Source: Oryzomicrobium sp.
GTDB lineage: Bacteria; Pseudomonadota; Gammaproteobacteria; Burkholderiales; Rhodocyclaceae
Assembly (NCBI RefSeq): GCF_021287045.1
Contig: NZ_JAJTBG010000001.1
Coordinates: forward strand, 186,001 to 250,000
DNA: 64,000 nucleotides
Direction of reading: 5' to 3'
In this document: positions 61,320 to 64,000 of the stretch, piece by piece
Layout: each line of letters starts with the position of its first letter
How positions within the stretch are numbered: position 1 is the first letter of the stretch
Notes under the pieces: model-generated
Databases searched by the model: none
Seen by the model: the letters and a program-made list of their open reading frames with translations, nothing else
Told to the model about the DNA's origin: nothing
Program-made: the position numbers and the translations under genes

Positions 61320-61770
61320 CGCATGGCGGGACCGCCCGTGGGCGGCCCCCAGTCCTCGGCTGATTCCTGCCGCCGCGGCGGGATGTGCGCCCAGTCGCCG
61401 GCCCGGAACGGGCGGCCCCGGGGATGAACGGAGCCGGCGGCGCCGGATCGACCGGAAACCGGGCGGCCCGACGGGCGGGGCGCGTGGATGCTGCGGCGAG
61501 GGGCGACCCGATGCGCGGGGCGGTGGGGTCGAAAAGGAGGGCTGGCTGCCGACGCCGGCACCGCCGAGAGGGGGAGCGGCGGGCGAGTGGGTTGCTGGCG
61601 CAAGGCCTCCGGGCTCACGGCCCAGGACGGCGGTACTGCAACGGAAATGGGACGGTGCTGCGGGGCTGCCCGGGGGGCGGCCGGATGGCTGGCGTGACGG
61701 TGGACCGTGCTGGCTGGCTGGACGGATCAGGCGCGGAGCCTGGCCGGAGGCGGCGGGTGTTACCTGGCTG
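61320..61770. other. Gene-free 451-bp leader between hemP and the CobN-like gene
   Basis: Very GC-rich, with no credible open frame. I looked on both strands for a cobalamin riboswitch (GCCACTG, GGGAAGGC, AGYCAGGAGACC) and found only weak partial matches, so I do not call one. It may hold a promoter or a terminator-attenuator separating the tonB-exbBD-hemP unit from the chelatase unit. Confidence 0.6.
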
Positions 61771-61968
61771 TTACTTGGTCAGGATCAGCTTGTTTTCCCG
61801 CGTCAGGCGCAGGATGTAGGACTGGCCGGCGTGCTCGATGCGCACCGTGTTGCTGCCTTGGAACAGCTGGCTGCTGGACAGGACCGGGGCCACGGCCGGG
61901 GCGCCGTGGGCGCCCCCGGCCTGGGAGGCCCGGCTGCCAGCCGCGCAGTCGTTAGCGGTGGTTGCCAT
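61771..61968 (-). CDS. hemP: Hemin uptake protein HemP
   Basis: A 65-aa protein. The C-terminal half SQLFQGSNTVRIEHAGQSYI then LRLTRENKLILTK is the HemP signature. HemP/HmuP proteins accompany haem uptake operons and are needed for their expression in some rhizobia and Burkholderia. It overlaps exbD by 17 bp. It is the best single clue that this island handles haem. The first 30 residues are Ala/Gly-rich and variable. Confidence 0.9.
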   Translation of the reverse strand: MATTANDCAAGSRASQAGGAHGAPAVAPVLSSSQLFQGSNTVRIEHAGQSYILRLTRENKLILTK

Positions 61969-62383
61969 GGGTGTCTCCGGGGAGGGTGATGAAACCGAGT
62001 TTGACCAGTCCGGCTTCCCGGGCGGCGCCCATCACCTCGGCGACGCGCTGGTAGCGGGTCTCCCGGTCGGCGGACAGGTGCAGCTCGGGCTGGGGGGTCT
62101 GGGTGGCGGCCGAGGCCATGCGCGAACGCATCTCGGCGTCGTCCACCGGCTGGTCGTTCCAGTACAGCTTGCCGGCGCCGTCCAGGGCGACCCGCACCGT
62201 TTCCGGCTTGGCGTCGGTGGGCTGGGCGGCCACGTTGGGCAGGTCTACCTTGATCGCCTGGGTCATCAGCGGCGCGGTGACGATGAAGATGATCAGCAGC
62301 ACCAGCATCACGTCCACCAGCGGCGTGGTGTTGATTTCCGCCATGGGGGCCTTGCTGCCCCCGGAAAACGAGCCGAAGGCCAT
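61952..62383 (-). CDS. exbD: Biopolymer transport protein ExbD
   Basis: TonB-complex subunit of 143 aa. One N-terminal helix with MAEINTTPLVDVMLVLLIIF near residue 15 carries the conserved Asp of the proton path; a periplasmic domain follows (LHLSADRETRYQRVAEVMGA). Its ATG abuts the exbB stop (TAAATG). Confidence 0.96.
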   Translation of the reverse strand: MAFGSFSGGSKAPMAEINTTPLVDVMLVLLIIFIVTAPLMTQAIKVDLPNVAAQPTDAKPETVRVALDGAGKLYWNDQPVDDAEMRSRMASAATQTPQPELHLSADRETRYQRVAEVMGAAREAGLVKLGFITLPGDTHGNHR

Positions 62384-63148
62384 TTACGCGGCCTCCGCCA
62401 GGGGACGGCCGGCGGCGTTGGCCGGGGCGCTGTGGCTGGCACCGGTGTGCGGTTCGCCGCCGGAGAGGGGCTTGCCGGTGGTGAAGAAAGCGTGCAGATC
62501 GTGGGCGAAGGCGTCCAGGTCGGCCTCGATGACGCGCACGGCGCGGGTCAGGGCGTTGTAGGCGAGCACCGCGGGAATGGCCACGAACAGGCCGGCGGCG
62601 GTCATGATCAAGGCCTCGCCCACCGGGCCGGCGACTTTGTCCAGGCTGGCCTGGCCGGTGGCGCCGATCATCGCCAGGGCGTGGTAGATGCCCCACACGG
62701 TGCCGAACAGGCCGATGAAGGGGGCGGTGGAGCCCACCGAGGCCAGCAGGGTCAGGCCGTTTTCGAGGCGGGCGCTGGTCTGGGTCAGGCCGGAGCGCAG
62801 GGCCTGGGTGATGAACTCGGCGCCGGACAGGCTGGCGGCCAGGGAGCCCGTGCCGTGGTGGCGCTGGTAGTGGTTGGCGGCCTGGTCGGCGCGGCGGGCC
62901 AGCAGGGCGAAGGCCCGGGCGTTGCCGGCTTCCAGTTCGGCGATGGCGGCGGGCACGCTGCGCGCCTGCCAGAAGGCGGCCAGGGCCGGCGTGGTGGCGC
63001 GGCGCAGGTTCCAGACGCGCCAGCCCTTGGCCAGGATGACGGTCCAACTGCCCACCGAGAGCAGCACCAGCAGCACGGCCACGGCGTGAGAGACGAAATC
63101 GCCGGCCGCCCAGAAGCTGGCCAGGTTCATGTGGGTTTCAGGCTGCAT
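62384..63148 (-). CDS. exbB: Biopolymer transport protein ExbB
   Basis: Inner-membrane motor subunit of the TonB system, 254 aa with three helices. TLLASVGSTAPFIGLFGTVWG near residue 130 and VGEALIMTAAGLFVAIPAVL near residue 175 are ExbB signatures. ATG 63148 is chosen because GGAGA lies 7 bases upstream, overlapping the tonB stop; MNLASF 6 codons later is possible. It energises TonB for the receptor at 51814. Confidence 0.96.
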   Translation of the reverse strand: MQPETHMNLASFWAAGDFVSHAVAVLLVLLSVGSWTVILAKGWRVWNLRRATTPALAAFWQARSVPAAIAELEAGNARAFALLARRADQAANHYQRHHGTGSLAASLSGAEFITQALRSGLTQTSARLENGLTLLASVGSTAPFIGLFGTVWGIYHALAMIGATGQASLDKVAGPVGEALIMTAAGLFVAIPAVLAYNALTRAVRVIEADLDAFAHDLHAFFTTGKPLSGGEPHTGASHSAPANAAGRPLAEAA

Positions 63149-63149
63149 C

Positions 63150-63863
63150 TCAATTCTCCAAACTGAAAGTGATCGGTATTTGCACCCAGGCGGCGACCAG
63201 CTCGCCGCCCTGGCGGGCAGGAACGAATTTCCACTTGCGCACCGCGTCGAGGGCGGCGTTGTCCAGGCGGGTACTGCCGGAAGAGGTTTTCACCACGACG
63301 TCGTCGGCGCTGCCGCTGGGCAGCACGTGGGCGCGCAGCATCACCTTGCCCTGCTCGCCCATACGCCGCGACAGGGGCGGGTAGGCGGGGGCCGGGTTGC
63401 TCAGGTAGTCGGCGTCGAAGCGCGGCGCGGTCACCGGCGCGGGTGTGCCGGAGGGGGCGCTGTGGGTGGCCGGCGCCGCGGCCGACGGGGCGGCGGGGGT
63501 AGCCGGGGCCGAGGGCTGCGGCGCGGCGGCGATGGGGGAAGGGGCGGGCACCACCGGCGCCGGGGCCGGCGTGGGCTTGGCCGGGGTCGGCTTGACCACC
63601 GGCTTGGGCTCGGGCTTGGCGGCGGGCAGGGGTGCCGGCGGCGTGGGGGCCGTTGGGGCGGGCGGCAGGATCGACACCATCAGCGGCGCTGGCGGTTCGA
63701 TAGGGGCCGGCGCCGGGGCCAGCAGGATGGCGGCGGCGATTGCACCGTGGGCCGCCAGGGCGGCGGCGATCCAGCCCAGATTGGTGCCGCGCCACAGCCT
63801 GTCGCCGTCGATGACGGAATACGGCAGGGGGGCGGAAGCGGGCAGTGCGGCGGTAGCGGTCAT
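63150..63863 (-). CDS. tonB: TonB energy-transduction protein
   Basis: A 237-aa protein with one N-terminal helix (NLGWIAAALAAHGAIAAAIL), a long Pro/Ala/Lys linker (PEPKPVVKPTPAKPTPAPAP) across the periplasm, and a TonB C-terminal domain (NPAPAYPPLSRRMGEQGKV, NAALDAVRKWKFVPARQGG). ATG 63863 is preferred over the ATG at 63923 because the Fur-like box lies between them. First gene of tonB-exbB-exbD-hemP. Confidence 0.95.
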   Translation of the reverse strand: MTATAALPASAPLPYSVIDGDRLWRGTNLGWIAAALAAHGAIAAAILLAPAPAPIEPPAPLMVSILPPAPTAPTPPAPLPAAKPEPKPVVKPTPAKPTPAPAPVVPAPSPIAAAPQPSAPATPAAPSAAAPATHSAPSGTPAPVTAPRFDADYLSNPAPAYPPLSRRMGEQGKVMLRAHVLPSGSADDVVVKTSSGSTRLDNAALDAVRKWKFVPARQGGELVAAWVQIPITFSLEN

Positions 63864-63889
63864 GGCAACCCGGCTGGGGTGGAATAAAT

Positions 63890-63908
63890 AAGAACGGTTC
63901 GCATTATC
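63890..63908 (-). promoter_or_regulatory. Fur-like box before tonB
   Basis: Minus strand GATAATGCGAACCGTTCTT, 13 of 19 bases of the Fur consensus, 27 bp before the tonB start. It shares AATGCGAAC with the box at 46383-46401. It would make the whole island iron-repressed. Confidence 0.68.
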
Positions 63909-64000
63909 GAATTCACCTGACAAGTTGTCAAGAAATGTTACGACCTGCCTACGCTAAGGGGCGCGGGCGATTTCGGCCTTGATACAGGTGGCCTTTTACT

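Noticed and set aside
61320-61770. Cobalamin riboswitch before the CobN-like gene.
   Set aside because: Only fragments such as GCGACTGGGCGC and CAGCCGAGGACTGG were found; the core GGGAAGGC and AGYCAGGAGACC boxes are missing. A covariance-model scan would settle it.

Overview
This window looks like chromosome from a GC-rich betaproteobacterium, probably a Rhodocyclales relative (Azospira/Dechloromonas-like). I base this on the FNR-controlled cbb3 oxidase operon, a class I PHB synthase, the ribF-ileS-lspA-fkpB-ispH order and a Fnr with the betaproteobacterial layout. This is inference from remembered gene content, not a database search. I saw no IS element, prophage, CRISPR array or origin.

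Layout. 1-3.6 kb: folE2 (cut by the left edge), dxs, ispA and xseB on the minus strand (pterin and isoprenoid supply). 3.7-7.5 kb: a Rieske oxygenase, an EamA transporter, a SpoIIAA-like protein, a rhodanese and a small secreted cationic protein. 7.6-17.4 kb: queG, tsaE, amiC, then ribF-ileS-lspA-fkpB-ispH with a molybdopterin oxidoreductase gene inserted. 17.3-24.8 kb: a lower-GC minor-pilin operon (pilE, fimT, pilV, pilW, pilX, pilY1) ending in a TonB-like gene. 24.9 kb: tRNA-Thr(CGT). 25.1-33.9 kb: cbb3 oxidase genes ccoI, ccoS, ccoNOQP, ccoG, ccoH and a DUF3149 gene. 33.9-43.4 kb: uspA, phaC, a frameshifted nitronate-monooxygenase gene, a hemerythrin/DUF2249/membrane-protein cluster, fnr and hemN. 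43.5-49 kb: a TauE/SafE-like membrane protein, then iron genes (FTR1 permease, an S4 paralogue, two related small proteins, a DUF2325 protein, bacterioferritin) with three Fur-like boxes. 49.2-63.9 kb: a continuous minus-strand iron/haem island: tonB, exbB, exbD, hemP, a periplasmic CobN-like chelatase, a second ExbB-like protein, DUF2149, fecI, fecR, a TonB-dependent receptor, a dihaem peroxidase and an HtrA protease, with a Fur-like box upstream of tonB.

Two regulatory themes run through the right two thirds. FNR boxes lie before ccoN (two in tandem), a predicted small RNA, the nitronate-monooxygenase gene, the hemerythrin cluster and hemN/fnr, which suggests a micro-oxic or anaerobic regulon. 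Fur-like boxes control iron uptake and storage.

The two most novel-looking items are (1) a predicted FNR-activated small RNA of about 77 nt between ccoS and ccoN, with box, -10 and terminator all in ideal geometry, and (2) the haem island built around an exported, membrane-anchored CobN-family protein with its own ExbB-like/DUF2149 pair. The second resembles the HmuS/HmuU/HmuV part of the Bacteroidota hmu locus and suggests haem (or another metal chelate) is processed in the periplasm.
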